Part shown: positions 1-8,717 of the stretch, one piece after another | Layout: the number at the start of each line of letters is the position of its first letter | Position numbering within the stretch: the stretch's first letter is position 1 | Source: Phycisphaerae bacterium | GTDB taxonomy: Bacteria > Planctomycetota > Phycisphaerae > UBA1845 > UTPLA1 | Assembly: GCA_016935885.1 (NCBI GenBank) | Contig: JAFGQA010000049.1 | Location: 1 to 20,670, forward strand | Length of the DNA: 20,670 nt | Reading direction: 5' to 3' | Notes under the pieces: model-generated | What the model was told of the DNA's origin: nothing | Database searches by the model: none | Seen by the model: the letters and a program-made list of their open reading frames with translations, nothing else | Program-made: the position numbers and the translations under genes

Positions 1-374
1 GGCCACTCCTCGCTTGGAACAGCAACGTAAAACGAAATCGGGAACGGACGCCCCCGCATGTCGCCGCCGTAGTCTTGCACCGAGGCCAACACGGTCATAC
101 CGCTCTTGGGCAGCCGGATCACGCACGCGCTGATCGGCAACCTCCGCTTCCCACCGTTGCCCCCACGTGGCTCGTCGGCTTCGGCACTCTTCAAACGCCT
201 GTAGTAGATTTCGTACCCATCGAGGATCCAGTCGTTGAATTCCCGTGTCCAGGCCTCGTCGGCGGTTGAGTTGTAGTAATCGGCGTACGTCGGGAGCTTG
301 CCGAACCACCGCAGTCTCGGGTCCGGTGTGAGGTTGGGTCCCTTTTTCGACTTAAACAGGTTCGTCCAACTCAT
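1..374 (-). CDS. tagF: T6SS-associated protein TagF/ImpM family, N-terminal part (cut by window edge)
   Basis: The reading frame starts with ATG at 374 and runs off the left edge, giving about 124 residues. An in-frame TAG lies just upstream of this ATG, so no longer start is possible; an AGGA about 13 nt upstream is only a weak ribosome site. Residues 22-31 read RWFGKLPTYA, matching the W/FGKLP-x(2)-GDF signature that opens TagF (DUF2094) domains. A later stretch with VLASVQDYGGDMRGRPFPIS resembles the family's 'PSxDxVGRxFPL' strand. In characterised T6SSs TagF is a cytoplasmic post-translational repressor linked to the threonine-phosphorylation pathway; that role is known for the family and inferred here. 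The usual GDF is replaced by ADY, so the protein is divergent. It follows tssM on the same strand and would be the last gene of the operon visible here. Confidence 0.72.
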   Translation of the reverse strand, partial: MSWTNLFKSKKGPNLTPDPRLRWFGKLPTYADYYNSTADEAWTREFNDWILDGYEIYYRRLKSAEADEPRGGNGGKRRLPISACVIRLPKSGMTVLASVQDYGGDMRGRPFPISFYVAVPSEEW

Positions 375-653
375 CGTGGAACCATCCTATGGTGCCATTT
401 CAGCCGGCAGTGGCCGCCAACCATGGACACCGCCGCCCATCGCCGCAGACGCCCTCGCCGACCTCCGTGCCCCCCTCCAACCGAGTCCATCCGATGCACC
501 CAACGCCACGGCCCGCCTCATCACCCCGTCCCAGGTACTCCACACGCTTCACGCTTCACGAACGACGCTTCACGCTTCACGAACGACGCTTCACGCTTCA
601 CGAACGACGCTTCACGCTTCACGAACGACGCTTCACGCTTCACGAACGCCTCC
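375..653. other. tssM-tagF intergenic region (279 bp)
   Basis: No convincing gene is seen. The frames open here are shadows of the repeat array at 544-648. The part next to tagF (375-540) shows no recognisable promoter or hairpin. On the minus strand the repeat array begins within about 5 nt of the tssM stop codon. Confidence 0.5.
544..648. repeat. Tandem array, five exact copies of a 21-bp unit made of heptamers
   Basis: Five perfect 21-bp copies lie at 544-564, 565-585, 586-606, 607-627 and 628-648. Each unit divides into three 7-bp words: CTTCACG, CTTCACG and AACGACG. Read on the minus strand, the array starts right after the tssM stop codon, separated by GGAGG. The array at 7885-7989 has the same architecture (5 x 21 bp, three heptamers) with AGATACG as the second word. 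Function is unknown. The pattern resembles the heptanucleotide short tandem repeats known from cyanobacteria, but the words differ. Confidence 0.95.
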
Positions 654-3600
654 TCACGCTCCACCCTTCAACAGTGGAATCCCCTCGGGGAGCTTCCGAT
701 CCAGCGTGAACACAAACTTCGTCCCCACACGCGTGACCTCGCCACCACCTTGCAGCTTCGTGATGTCGCTTGCGGACTTCGCGTACTTCGTACTCATCTT
801 CGCCTTCTCGGTGAAGATCCGCGGCAAATCCCAGGCGAGACCCACACGCCACACCGTTCGCTCGCTCGATTCCGGTTCTCCAAGCCCCCGCAAGAAAGCG
901 ATGAACGACAGCTTGCCCGGCGTCCCGAACTCGCTGCTCTCGATGGGCTCATAATCCCGCAGGTACAATCGCCCCTTCCCGGCCAGCTTCACCACGGGCG
1001 TGGACTCCGTGCTCCATTGCCACTTGCACGGCAGAGGCTGCAACGCGACGTCCGTCTGAAGCACCACACACGGACTCGCCGATTGCTCCGCCGTCTGAAC
1101 CAGCCCCAGGCACAGATGCACCTCGCTGTAGAAGTTCTGCGGACCGCTCCGAGGCGGCACACCCGGACCGCCCGAGTCCGGCCTGTCGACGTCCTTCCAA
1201 GGATAACTCGCGCCCGACACGTAGTCAGGGTCCACCCTGATCATGACATCAAGCGGCTTCTTCCATGCCTCCCCCTCATCCGCGCCGATCAGCCTCCGCC
1301 ACTCGGCGCAGCGATCGTAGATGAGCTTGCGCCGCTCTCGATAGCCGGTCAGGTCGGCATCCAGCTTGCTGAAACACGCCTGGGCAGCGGACATCTCCTC
1401 AAGGAACGCAGCGAAGCCGTCCACGCCCACGGTTGAAAACGCCTGATCGCCATAGGGCAGGTTGGCTGCGTGCATGTCGAGTTGCGTGCGACGCCGGATG
1501 AGGATCTGGTCGATTTCGCGATCGAGCAGTTGTCTGCCCTTGGCGGCGACCTCGTTGAGTTGTTCCGCCGCCCACATGTCGCGCAGGGGTGTGGCCAATT
1601 CCTCCCTCAGGACCGCCCAGCGGATGGACGGCAAGGGGCGGAGATCGTCGTCGAACCGTTGCGGCAGGTTGGTGTACTCCGGCTCGGTCATCGTAGTTAC
1701 GAAGGACTGCCAATCCTCGCCGGCTTGTGAGGCGACGGCCGTGTGCCACTGCTCCTGAGCCATGCCGCCTGCCCCCGGGCCCCCGCGGAAATCCCTCACG
1801 ATCTGATCCTCGAAGTCCAGATCCTCCCAAGATCGATTCCGCGCCATCTGGAGCATTCGCATGTCTTCCTGCCAGTCTTCGCCGTAGAAATCGTAGTGTG
1901 CCCAGGCGACGTGCTCGAGGATGTCGGCGAGGAGCGCATGGAGGTCCTTGCGGACGCCGTCGTTGACCGATCGCTTCTTCAGGTTCTTCTGGAACTCGGC
2001 CCAAGTTGTGGAGGACAGGACCTCCGAGAGATCGAGGCGCTTGCCGTTCTTGTATGAGGATCGCCACTGGGAGAAGTACTGGTCGAGATAGAGCTGACCA
2101 GCCTTGTTGAGCACGTCGCGACAATCCCCCGGGAGATCCAGACCCGCGGCCGCCAGGTACTCGTCAGGCTCAATCTCATTGAGGACATAGCGCAAGTTGC
2201 CCAGCTCCTCGAAGGCCGTCGCGAGGAAGTCACGCGTCGCGCAGCTCGGGATCTCACGATTCGCCGACGTGATCGAGGCCGCTGCACGGGGTCTTTGCGG
2301 TTCCTCGGTGCGATCACGGTGCTCGCGCGTCCGGCGGCGCTCCCCCCGCTTCCTGGTTTGTTTGACCTTCTTCTCCGCCCGTGCCCCGGACTCCTCGATT
2401 TCCGACACAGCGAGCATCGAGTAGTAACTGGGCGCCGGCGTCAGATAGTCCCCCCACATCTTCGCCGCGCCCCACCCGTCGCCGCCATCGCCTCCACTCA
2501 CCTCATCGAGCTGGTCCTCGAGAGACGTCAGCACGCCCGCCAGTTCGCCACGATCGATCAGTCTCCCCTGCTCGGAGAGGAATTCGGCCAACTCCTCCGG
2601 CCTCCAACGAGCGTCCAGCGCAGGCAGCTTCTCTGTATCCTTCCCACGCTCCTCGGCCGCCTGCCGCAACGCTTCAATGCGCTCCAGCCACTCGCCGGGC
2701 GTGCGCCTTTGCCCCTCCGTTTTCTCGCCGCCACCGGCCTGCAACTGGTCTCGGACTTCCTGCAGCTTCGCCTCGACCTGCTTCGTTTGCAGCGTGACAG
2801 CCAGCACGTCCGGATCACGCACGCCTCCCCGCTTCAACTCGATGACTTGCGCGTAACGCACATCCGCCTCTTCGATGTACTCGGCCAGTTCATCGAAGGC
2901 CGCGGGGCCGGGCCAGAACTCCCGTTTCAACAGACCCGCCTCCTTGAGGCTCCCCACCAGCACGTCGTCCAGGCCTTGTTTCTCCTTGTCGACGCCGGTC
3001 TTCTGCAAGCTCTCGATCGCCGCCAAGACGACCTCGTCGTCAGCCGGCTCACACGACGTGTACGCCCGCCGCAGCCGCTCGACCGTCTCGACCCACCGGG
3101 CCCGCTGCGCCGCGATGGCATCGTGCAACGGCTTGATTCGCAGGAGCCCCTCTGTGGAGTCCTGTCCCACCTTCCAGGTGCACGCCTCGATGGCCGTCTT
3201 CAGTGCATCGAAGTCCGCGATGTACTCCGCCCTGTACTCCTGAAAGTCCTCGAGCGTCTCGATCCGCTCCCCGGCGCCCGCCAGGATCTTCGCGTAGGTC
3301 GTTTCAAGGGTGCCACATGTCTCACGCAGTCGCATCCACTCGGCGATCGCGGGATCCGGATGATTCGCGTCGATCAGGGCGTATCTCATGTAATACGAGC
3401 GCAGATGCTCGATCGCATCAAGAACCGTGGCCGCCGCGGCCGTCTCGTACGCCCTCTTCTGATCTGGATCGGCACTCCAGTCCGGGATTAAGGGATTCGC
3501 TGGTGATCGCCCAAGAACATCCTTCTCCAGGACCGCCCTGAAGTACTGCCCCGCATGAAGGAAGAACTCGTCCTGGCGCCGGGAGATGATCGAATCCTCG

Positions 3601-5459
3601 GGCACCACGCGGATAAGCTCCTTCTGAATCTCCGTCACCAACCGCGGCGTGGACTTCACGCCCGGTGAGCAGCCCAGCCACTCCAGATAGCCCTCAAACG
3701 TGGCCTCGTAACTGTGGGCAAACTCCTCTCTCTCGACCTGCGACTGCGCCCGTTCGGTGTCGTCGAGCCGCGCCGTCCGCAACGCGCTTTGAACCTGACT
3801 GATCGCCGGGGCGAGCACACCTTTCTCGAACAGCCCCGCCTGGACCGTGCTCAAATACTCGATCGGTTCCTTCGCGCCGATGCCCAGTGACAAAACCCGC
3901 GCCGTCCACATGTGGTCGTTGAGGTTCTTGATGTCCTCGTTGAGTTTCTCTGAGCCTTTCAGCGCATAAGCCGGCTGTGCACAGTCCACTTGCGCGCAAT
4001 CCGCCTCGGCCTTCTTGTCGATGTATCTCCTCGGGCTGTCCATGAGCTTGCCGAACGCCCAGAAACTCCACCCGAACAGCGACGCCAGGACCACGAACGT
4101 CACCGCCGCGGCAATCTTGAAGACCTTGGCCAGCTTCCGGTTCCGCACCACCTGCTGCTCGTTCCGAAACACCAACCCCTGCTCGGGAAAGACCTTGCGG
4201 AACAGCACGTCCTTGATGAAATGCGGCCGTGGACGCGGATACAGGCTCTCCAAGGGCGCGAAATGCGTCCCCGCCTCCTCGCCGAGACGCTCCGTCAGGT
4301 GTTTGAGGATCACCGACCCCTGCTGCGTCGCGCTGGTGAAATACACCCCTCGAAAGACCAGGTTCTTGATCGCCTTGGGATTCTTGATGAATGGGAAGAG
4401 CGTGCGGACGTACGTCTGCAACGGGGCGCGCATCTCCCGAAACTCCTCGGGAAACGTATAGGCTGCCCCCAGCTCGGACTCGTCCACGTCGTCATTCAGG
4501 CGTCGCAGTCGAAGCTCGCTCAGTCGCGCATAGACCGCGTCAAAATCCCGGCCGAAGTTCTCGGGGTCGTACAACTCTTGGAAGTCGCCGGGCCTGGACC
4601 ACCCGAATATCTGGTTCTTGATGGTGATGTCTCGTTCCGCCCGGTCGAAAACCTGCATGAAGCCCAGGATCTTGTCGCACTTGGTGATGATCAGGTAGGT
4701 GGCGAACGTCACGCCAAGCGTGTTCTGCAACTCGCGGAGGCGCTCCAGGGCCGTGTTCGCGTCTTCCTCGTGCTTCTCCGCCGGGTCTTGCAGCAGGTGC
4801 TCGGCCGAGACGCACACCAACGCGCCGTTTATTGGATAACCCTTCCGGCCCTTGACGATCGTGTTGAGAAAAGCCTGCCACTCGCGATGGTCGGCGTCAT
4901 CCTTCGGATTGCACAGACGGCCGGCCATGTCGACGAACACGGCATCCTCGGTCAGCCAGAAGTTGTAGTTCAAGGTGCCGAGCTGATACCCCTCCGGCTT
5001 GCCGGTCGAAAACGTCAGCCCGCCCTCGTTGATCAGCTTGGTTTTCCCACAGCCCGAATCGCCGATGGTGATGTACCAGGGCAGATCATAGACGTTGATG
5101 CCGAACTCCTTGCGCATCTTGCGAACGGCCTCGGCAAACTTCTCGTTGTTCGCCTTGATCGCCGCCCGGACGTCCATCGAGACCGGACCGGCCGTCCCGC
5201 CCGCGGCCAACTCGTCGGCCATCTTCTGACTTCGCTTCTTGCCCTTGCGGGAGAAACCACGCGAGATCAGCCAGCCGAGCAAGCTCAGCAGGCCGATCAC
5301 GACGCCGACGCCCAGGATGATGTAGATCAGCGGCGTGTTCGGGAAAAGGAAGCGCCTCAGCATGTAGATGGCGCCGAAGGGCGTCGCCAATCCCGCCATC
5401 GCAACCATCGTTCGAACCTCGGGTGGGAGGCCCTTGAACATGGCGAAGATCTTCTTCAT
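654..5459 (-). CDS. tssM: T6SS inner-membrane protein TssM (IcmF family), unusually long
   Basis: This is the large inner-membrane component of the T6SS envelope complex, binding TssL in the membrane and TssJ through its periplasmic domain. Two hydrophobic segments lie near the N terminus (about residues 20-66) and a third at about 449-470. The cytoplasmic GTPase-like domain shows Walker A GDSGCGKT (133-140), DMAGR (177-181) and TKCD (259-262). IcmF hallmarks follow at 370-384 (RGVYFTSATQQGSVI) and 414-430 (FIKDVLFRKVFPEQGLV). The long periplasmic part ends in a beta-rich C-terminal region. At 1601 residues it is longer than the roughly 1100-1300 usual for the family. Residues about 1025-1060 are a very basic, low-complexity insert. 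Its ATG overlaps the TssL TGA (ATGA), so the two are probably translationally coupled. Confidence 0.95.
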   Translation of the reverse strand: MKKIFAMFKGLPPEVRTMVAMAGLATPFGAIYMLRRFLFPNTPLIYIILGVGVVIGLLSLLGWLISRGFSRKGKKRSQKMADELAAGGTAGPVSMDVRAAIKANNEKFAEAVRKMRKEFGINVYDLPWYITIGDSGCGKTKLINEGGLTFSTGKPEGYQLGTLNYNFWLTEDAVFVDMAGRLCNPKDDADHREWQAFLNTIVKGRKGYPINGALVCVSAEHLLQDPAEKHEEDANTALERLRELQNTLGVTFATYLIITKCDKILGFMQVFDRAERDITIKNQIFGWSRPGDFQELYDPENFGRDFDAVYARLSELRLRRLNDDVDESELGAAYTFPEEFREMRAPLQTYVRTLFPFIKNPKAIKNLVFRGVYFTSATQQGSVILKHLTERLGEEAGTHFAPLESLYPRPRPHFIKDVLFRKVFPEQGLVFRNEQQVVRNRKLAKVFKIAAAVTFVVLASLFGWSFWAFGKLMDSPRRYIDKKAEADCAQVDCAQPAYALKGSEKLNEDIKNLNDHMWTARVLSLGIGAKEPIEYLSTVQAGLFEKGVLAPAISQVQSALRTARLDDTERAQSQVEREEFAHSYEATFEGYLEWLGCSPGVKSTPRLVTEIQKELIRVVPEDSIISRRQDEFFLHAGQYFRAVLEKDVLGRSPANPLIPDWSADPDQKRAYETAAAATVLDAIEHLRSYYMRYALIDANHPDPAIAEWMRLRETCGTLETTYAKILAGAGERIETLEDFQEYRAEYIADFDALKTAIEACTWKVGQDSTEGLLRIKPLHDAIAAQRARWVETVERLRRAYTSCEPADDEVVLAAIESLQKTGVDKEKQGLDDVLVGSLKEAGLLKREFWPGPAAFDELAEYIEEADVRYAQVIELKRGGVRDPDVLAVTLQTKQVEAKLQEVRDQLQAGGGEKTEGQRRTPGEWLERIEALRQAAEERGKDTEKLPALDARWRPEELAEFLSEQGRLIDRGELAGVLTSLEDQLDEVSGGDGGDGWGAAKMWGDYLTPAPSYYSMLAVSEIEESGARAEKKVKQTRKRGERRRTREHRDRTEEPQRPRAAASITSANREIPSCATRDFLATAFEELGNLRYVLNEIEPDEYLAAAGLDLPGDCRDVLNKAGQLYLDQYFSQWRSSYKNGKRLDLSEVLSSTTWAEFQKNLKKRSVNDGVRKDLHALLADILEHVAWAHYDFYGEDWQEDMRMLQMARNRSWEDLDFEDQIVRDFRGGPGAGGMAQEQWHTAVASQAGEDWQSFVTTMTEPEYTNLPQRFDDDLRPLPSIRWAVLREELATPLRDMWAAEQLNEVAAKGRQLLDREIDQILIRRRTQLDMHAANLPYGDQAFSTVGVDGFAAFLEEMSAAQACFSKLDADLTGYRERRKLIYDRCAEWRRLIGADEGEAWKKPLDVMIRVDPDYVSGASYPWKDVDRPDSGGPGVPPRSGPQNFYSEVHLCLGLVQTAEQSASPCVVLQTDVALQPLPCKWQWSTESTPVVKLAGKGRLYLRDYEPIESSEFGTPGKLSFIAFLRGLGEPESSERTVWRVGLAWDLPRIFTEKAKMSTKYAKSASDITKLQGGGEVTRVGTKFVFTLDRKLPEGIPLLKGGA

Positions 5460-6259
5460 GGCTCTTGCCCCGTATCACCACCCTCCGACTCGGAGGGCTT
5501 GAAATAGACCCCGTGCCGAACCTCGTACGCTGCATTCCCGAGCTCGTCCGTGGCACTCGACCAAGCCTGACGGAACGTAAACAGCGACACCGCGAGAATC
5601 GACACAGAAACCACCAGCATGATCGTAACGCTCATGCCCAGCTTGTAGTCCACCTTGACTTCCTGCGTGTGCCGGTAGGCTTCCGGAAACATGTCCTTGC
5701 CACGCGTGGAAGCATAGCACGGCAGTCGCGTGAACAGGCGACGGGTGTAATCGGCCAATTCCTGTGGCCTGTCGTGAAACCGGCCCTTGAACCCCAGCCG
5801 CAGACAAACGAAGTACAGGCTCAACTGCTCGGCTAACTCATCCTTGTCACGCCGATCCCGCCGTTCCGCCAGTTCGTACTCCCGCTGGATCTCGTCACAG
5901 TCTTCAAAGAACTTGTCTCCACCCAGCGATTCGATATGATCCAGGACCTCGGGGTCGGTCTCGAACCGATTGTCGAACCAGAAGTCGCGGCCGTCCCAGT
6001 CCGTGTTCAGCATCTTGTAGTCGACCAGGTAAACCATCATCCCCTTCACCCGGTCTTGCCACGCCCGCTCAGTCACCGCGTCGTCGCGTGCCAGATCCTC
6101 CGCGTCCCGCATCGCCGAGAGCGCCTCGTAACGGAGCTTCTGCGGATCGGGCACGGTGCCGCTTTTGACCTGTCGACCGAAGTTGATAACGAACTCAAAG
6201 ACGGGCCAACAGGCCTCGGTCAAGTGCAGGGAAGCGCGTTCTTGAGTGTCTGTCACCAT
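5456..6259 (-). CDS. tssL: T6SS inner-membrane protein TssL (DotU/IcmH family)
   Basis: TssL is the tail-anchored inner-membrane partner of TssM, and its cytoplasmic domain contacts the baseplate. The 267-residue protein has a helical cytoplasmic domain (about 10-200) with the DotU-like stretch LYFVCLRLGFKGRF at 148-161, followed by a single membrane helix at about 208-229 and a short periplasmic tail of about 38 residues. No peptidoglycan-binding OmpA-like extension is present, so peptidoglycan anchoring must come from elsewhere. The start at 6259 is supported by GAGGA four bases upstream on the coding strand. It lies between tssK and tssM in the classical order, overlapping tssM by 4 bp. 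The length and C-terminal anchor fit the family well; the N-terminal half is divergent. Confidence 0.9.
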   Translation of the reverse strand: MVTDTQERASLHLTEACWPVFEFVINFGRQVKSGTVPDPQKLRYEALSAMRDAEDLARDDAVTERAWQDRVKGMMVYLVDYKMLNTDWDGRDFWFDNRFETDPEVLDHIESLGGDKFFEDCDEIQREYELAERRDRRDKDELAEQLSLYFVCLRLGFKGRFHDRPQELADYTRRLFTRLPCYASTRGKDMFPEAYRHTQEVKVDYKLGMSVTIMLVVSVSILAVSLFTFRQAWSSATDELGNAAYEVRHGVYFKPSESEGGDTGQEP

Positions 6260-6271
6260 GAATCCTCGAAT

Positions 6272-6291
6272 CCACGGATGGCAATCCGTGG
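6272..6291. repeat. 8-bp perfect inverted repeat in the tssK-tssL gap
   Basis: CCACGGAT at 6272-6279 and ATCCGTGG at 6284-6291 are perfect inverted arms around the loop GGCA, followed by GGCCGGCC. It sits in the 49-bp gap between tssK and tssL, just upstream of the tssL ribosome site on the coding strand. There is no T-run, so it is not a classical terminator. It may be an mRNA hairpin that stabilises or separates the segments, or a dispersed palindromic element. Confidence 0.6.
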
Positions 6292-6308
6292 GCCGGCCAA
6301 ACTTCGAA

Positions 6309-7724
6309 TCAACGCAACTTCAGCGAGACATACAGCGCGGGTTGGAATCGCTCCATCGCCGCCAGTTGCCCCTCGCGGATGCTCATCCGGATGCCGCGCT
6401 CCTGCTCGCACTCTTTCCAGTAGTCGGTCCTGTCCGGCCCGATGGTTTTGTCTACCTTGAAATAATGAAGCCCCTGTCGCCTGGGCAGGCTGCCCGCCGG
6501 CACCGACTTGATCTGAAGCCGCAACCCGCGAACGGCGATGTTGTGAATCCTCGGCGATCGCGTCGGGGACGCCAGCTTCATGTCCAGCGTGCCGTAAACG
6601 TATTTCTCCAATTCGTTGATGTCCATCTCCTCCGAATGAAGGGCGACGAACATCTCGAGGTTCTCGTCGATCCACTTGCGGTCGAGTTCGACTTGGAGGC
6701 CGTCCCGCCCCCGTACGTCCTTCCTACGAGCAAAGGGCCGCTCCACATAAGCCACCGGCCTCATCGCCTCGAGCAGGATCACGATCCGGTTGCGGAGCTG
6801 TTCGAAGCTCTCGCCCGGCCGGTCGTGGTCATACTGTGGGATGCCCACGGGAACAAGATCGTCGTGGAACACCGAGAGCTGGCCCACCAGGTGCGACAGC
6901 ACCACAAACACGTCATACGGATGAAGCACGGGGCATTGCAGCAATGCCTTGAATCGACCTCGCACTTCATTCAGTGCATGGAGCTTCAGCAGATGCTCGG
7001 TGTTGGCAGCCACTCCGTCGGTGAACAGCATGTGGTGCTCGCGGGCCTCCCTCGCCAATACCTCCCCCTTGGCCTCCACCTGATCAGAGAGCGATGTGAT
7101 CACCGCGCTCAATCCCTGGTGCGATTGAATCGCCAGCAACGGACCCGACCCGAACTCGTCCAGCTCCGGAAGCGCCCCGGGACGATCCGTCCGCTTGATC
7201 CGGCCGACGCGGACCACCTCGTACCCCGTCATGTCCTCCCCCCCCACGAACAGCCGCCCCCTCATCCTCCGAGCATAGAGCATCTGCGGATTGGCACCGG
7301 TGTTCTCGTCGCGACGCGTCACGGGGTATGGTTCGTACCGAGGCGTCCCGTCCACCTGTTCCGGGTTCTCCAACGGCACGGAGTTGGCCCGAACCTCCTG
7401 CATCTCCGGGATGCCCAGGAAGATCTCCGTCTTGCCCTGGCCGGCCTCCAGGGCCGCCTTGATGTTCAGCGGCGGGACTTCGGTATTCTCGGGGATTCTG
7501 ACCCAGGTTCCGTCCTTGAGGCGGAGCTCACAACGATCGAGCCGCAACGTGAAGTTCTCCAGCGGCTCCTCGGCGATCTCCAACGCCGATGCCCCCCATG
7601 CGTAGGGACGCGACGCGTCAAGGCCGGCCCGTATGATCGTCTCCACCCACCGCTGGCCAGCCTGCAAGTGGTGCGGACGGAGGAACATGCCCTCAGACCA
7701 GTGGATTTCCGTCCAGAATGTCAT
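6309..7724 (-). CDS. tssK: T6SS baseplate protein TssK
   Basis: TssK is the trimeric baseplate subunit that docks the wedges onto the TssJLM complex. The 471-residue protein begins with the family signature: W-x-EGMFLRPHHLQ, with the core at residues 10-20, comparable to the EGLFLRPQHFQ of proteobacterial members. The rest shows the expected mixed beta/alpha composition, including PVARRKDVRG-like and LEVQL-like segments, and ends in ALYVSLKLR. Length is slightly above the usual 440-450 residues. The ATG at 7724 opens the signature directly; upstream the ribosome site is weak (GAAAG). It follows tssJ after a 267-bp gap occupied by a repeat array, and precedes tssL by 49 bp. There are no transmembrane segments or signal peptide, as expected for a cytoplasmic protein. 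Confidence 0.95.
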   Translation of the reverse strand: MTFWTEIHWSEGMFLRPHHLQAGQRWVETIIRAGLDASRPYAWGASALEIAEEPLENFTLRLDRCELRLKDGTWVRIPENTEVPPLNIKAALEAGQGKTEIFLGIPEMQEVRANSVPLENPEQVDGTPRYEPYPVTRRDENTGANPQMLYARRMRGRLFVGGEDMTGYEVVRVGRIKRTDRPGALPELDEFGSGPLLAIQSHQGLSAVITSLSDQVEAKGEVLAREAREHHMLFTDGVAANTEHLLKLHALNEVRGRFKALLQCPVLHPYDVFVVLSHLVGQLSVFHDDLVPVGIPQYDHDRPGESFEQLRNRIVILLEAMRPVAYVERPFARRKDVRGRDGLQVELDRKWIDENLEMFVALHSEEMDINELEKYVYGTLDMKLASPTRSPRIHNIAVRGLRLQIKSVPAGSLPRRQGLHYFKVDKTIGPDRTDYWKECEQERGIRMSIREGQLAAMERFQPALYVSLKLR

Positions 7725-7858
7725 CTTTCAACCGTCTCAGTGATCTCCGCCTACTACACTAACTCGCACGCAGACGTGAAGCTTGAGCCTTGGATCCCTC
7801 AGACCCCCGAGCGTTCAAACGCCCAAATCCTCCGAATTCTCCGCGTCGGGATCACCTA

Positions 7859-7873
7859 TCCTAGTCCTGCGAA
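7859..7873. repeat. 15-bp direct repeat, copy A (flanks the 7885-7989 array)
   Basis: TCCTAGTCCTGCGAA occurs here and again at 7990-8004. The second copy includes the last codons and stop of the tssJ gene. The two copies lie on either side of the 5 x 21-bp array, like a target-site duplication, or like a piece of the tssJ 3' end copied when the array formed. Confidence 0.85.
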
Positions 7874-7884
7874 GCGATCCCCTA

Positions 7885-7989
7885 TCACGAGATACGAGAT
7901 ACGCTTCACGAGATACGAGATACGCTTCACGAGATACGAGATACGCTTCACGAGATACGAGATACGCTTCACGAGATACGAGATACGCC
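7885..7989. repeat. Tandem array, five copies of a 21-bp unit made of heptamers
   Basis: Copies lie at 7885-7905, 7906-7926, 7927-7947, 7948-7968 and 7969-7989; only the last base of the last copy differs. Rotated, each unit is CTTCACG followed by AGATACG twice. Copy number and unit length equal those of the array at 544-648, although the words differ. Read on the minus strand, it starts immediately after the tssJ stop (TAG, then GAGGCG). The remainder of the tssJ-tssK gap (7725-7858) holds no gene I can support. Confidence 0.95.
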
Positions 7990-8004
7990 TCCTAGTCCTG
8001 CGAA
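7990..8004. repeat. 15-bp direct repeat, copy B (includes tssJ stop codon)
   Basis: Identical to 7859-7873. Bases 7992-7994 are the complement of the tssJ TAG stop, so this copy is probably the original and the other the derived copy. Confidence 0.85.
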
Positions 8005-8669
8005 CCCTCCGTCGTCACATCCCGGCCGTACACGCGCTTTGACGTCCTCTCGATGCTCGTCTGGCCGATGTGCACCGCGATTTCCCGGCGATAATCCCCC
8101 ACGCTGTGGAACATCGCGGGATTCGTCCGCTGAACCTCGCCACTGGCATTGGTGAACTTGCAGAAGACATAGATGACCGCGTGCTCGTCGAAGATGTCGC
8201 GCGCAAGGACACGGGGAACCACGATCTTCTCCTCACCGTGCTTCTTGGCGTAGGCCTTGCCCTGGATCTGTCCACCGACGACACGCCCGTAGACATCCTG
8301 CTTCGGCTCGTCGGTAAACGACAGGATCTGATCGCGATGGATGCAGAAGCGGTCCGGGTGAGACGGCGGGTCCTGCATCGACTCCTTGGTCGGCTTGTGA
8401 TCGAACCACACGTCGGACGTGATGCCGCCCTCGGGCAGGAGAAGCCGATTCAACTCCAGCTTGTCCCCCTTCAGATCGTTCGGAAGCACGCTGACGATGT
8501 CTACGCTGAGGGGGCTGCCGGATGGATCGAACACCGTGTTGATATGATCGTCGCGTGTGATGGTCATGACGCGATCACTGCAACCGCAGGCACTGGCCAG
8601 CACCAGCACGCTCAAGGCCACCGTCCAAGGCCGCCATGCCCATTCACAGAGTCCTAATCTCCAGATCAT
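7992..8669 (-). CDS. tssJ: Putative T6SS outer-membrane lipoprotein TssJ (divergent)
   Basis: The start chosen is ATG at 8669, because AAGGAGGAG (8674-8682, minus strand) stands at ideal distance; a longer frame from 8699 lacks such a site. The resulting 225-residue protein has a short N-terminal region, a hydrophobic core (about 16-26) and ASACGC at 25-30, giving Cys28 or Cys30 as the lipidated residue of a signal-peptidase-II type leader. The mature part (about 195 residues) is soluble and beta-rich. TssJ is normally an outer-membrane lipoprotein of 150-180 residues whose loop binds the TssM periplasmic domain. Here the call rests mainly on lipoprotein character and position immediately before tssK-tssL-tssM; sequence similarity to TssJ is not obvious by eye. 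The mature domain is somewhat larger than usual. Confidence 0.68.
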   Translation of the reverse strand: MIWRLGLCEWAWRPWTVALSVLVLASACGCSDRVMTITRDDHINTVFDPSGSPLSVDIVSVLPNDLKGDKLELNRLLLPEGGITSDVWFDHKPTKESMQDPPSHPDRFCIHRDQILSFTDEPKQDVYGRVVGGQIQGKAYAKKHGEEKIVVPRVLARDIFDEHAVIYVFCKFTNASGEVQRTNPAMFHSVGDYRREIAVHIGQTSIERTSKRVYGRDVTTEGSQD

Positions 8670-8673
8670 GCTG

Positions 8674-8682
8674 CTCCTCCTT
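8674..8682 (-). promoter_or_regulatory. Strong Shine-Dalgarno deciding the tssJ start
   Basis: AAGGAGGAG on the minus strand, four bases upstream of the ATG at 8669. It shows that translation begins at residue 11 of the longest possible frame. Confidence 0.8.
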
Positions 8683-8717
8683 GGCAATGAAGCCATCATC
8701 CAAGTAACGCAAACAGG

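Noticed and set aside
423..1436. Plus-strand frame through the 5 x 21-bp array
   Set aside because: The 21-bp period keeps every frame open through the array; the rest is antisense to tssM.
3990..5507. Long plus-strand frame (505 codons) opposite tssM
   Set aside because: It is an antisense shadow of the tssM GTPase region, which carries clear Walker and IcmF motifs; GC-rich codon bias keeps the opposite frame open.
6246..8042. Long plus-strand frame (598 codons) opposite tssK and the repeat array
   Set aside because: It is a shadow of tssK; its C-terminal end is just the translated 21-bp repeat array.
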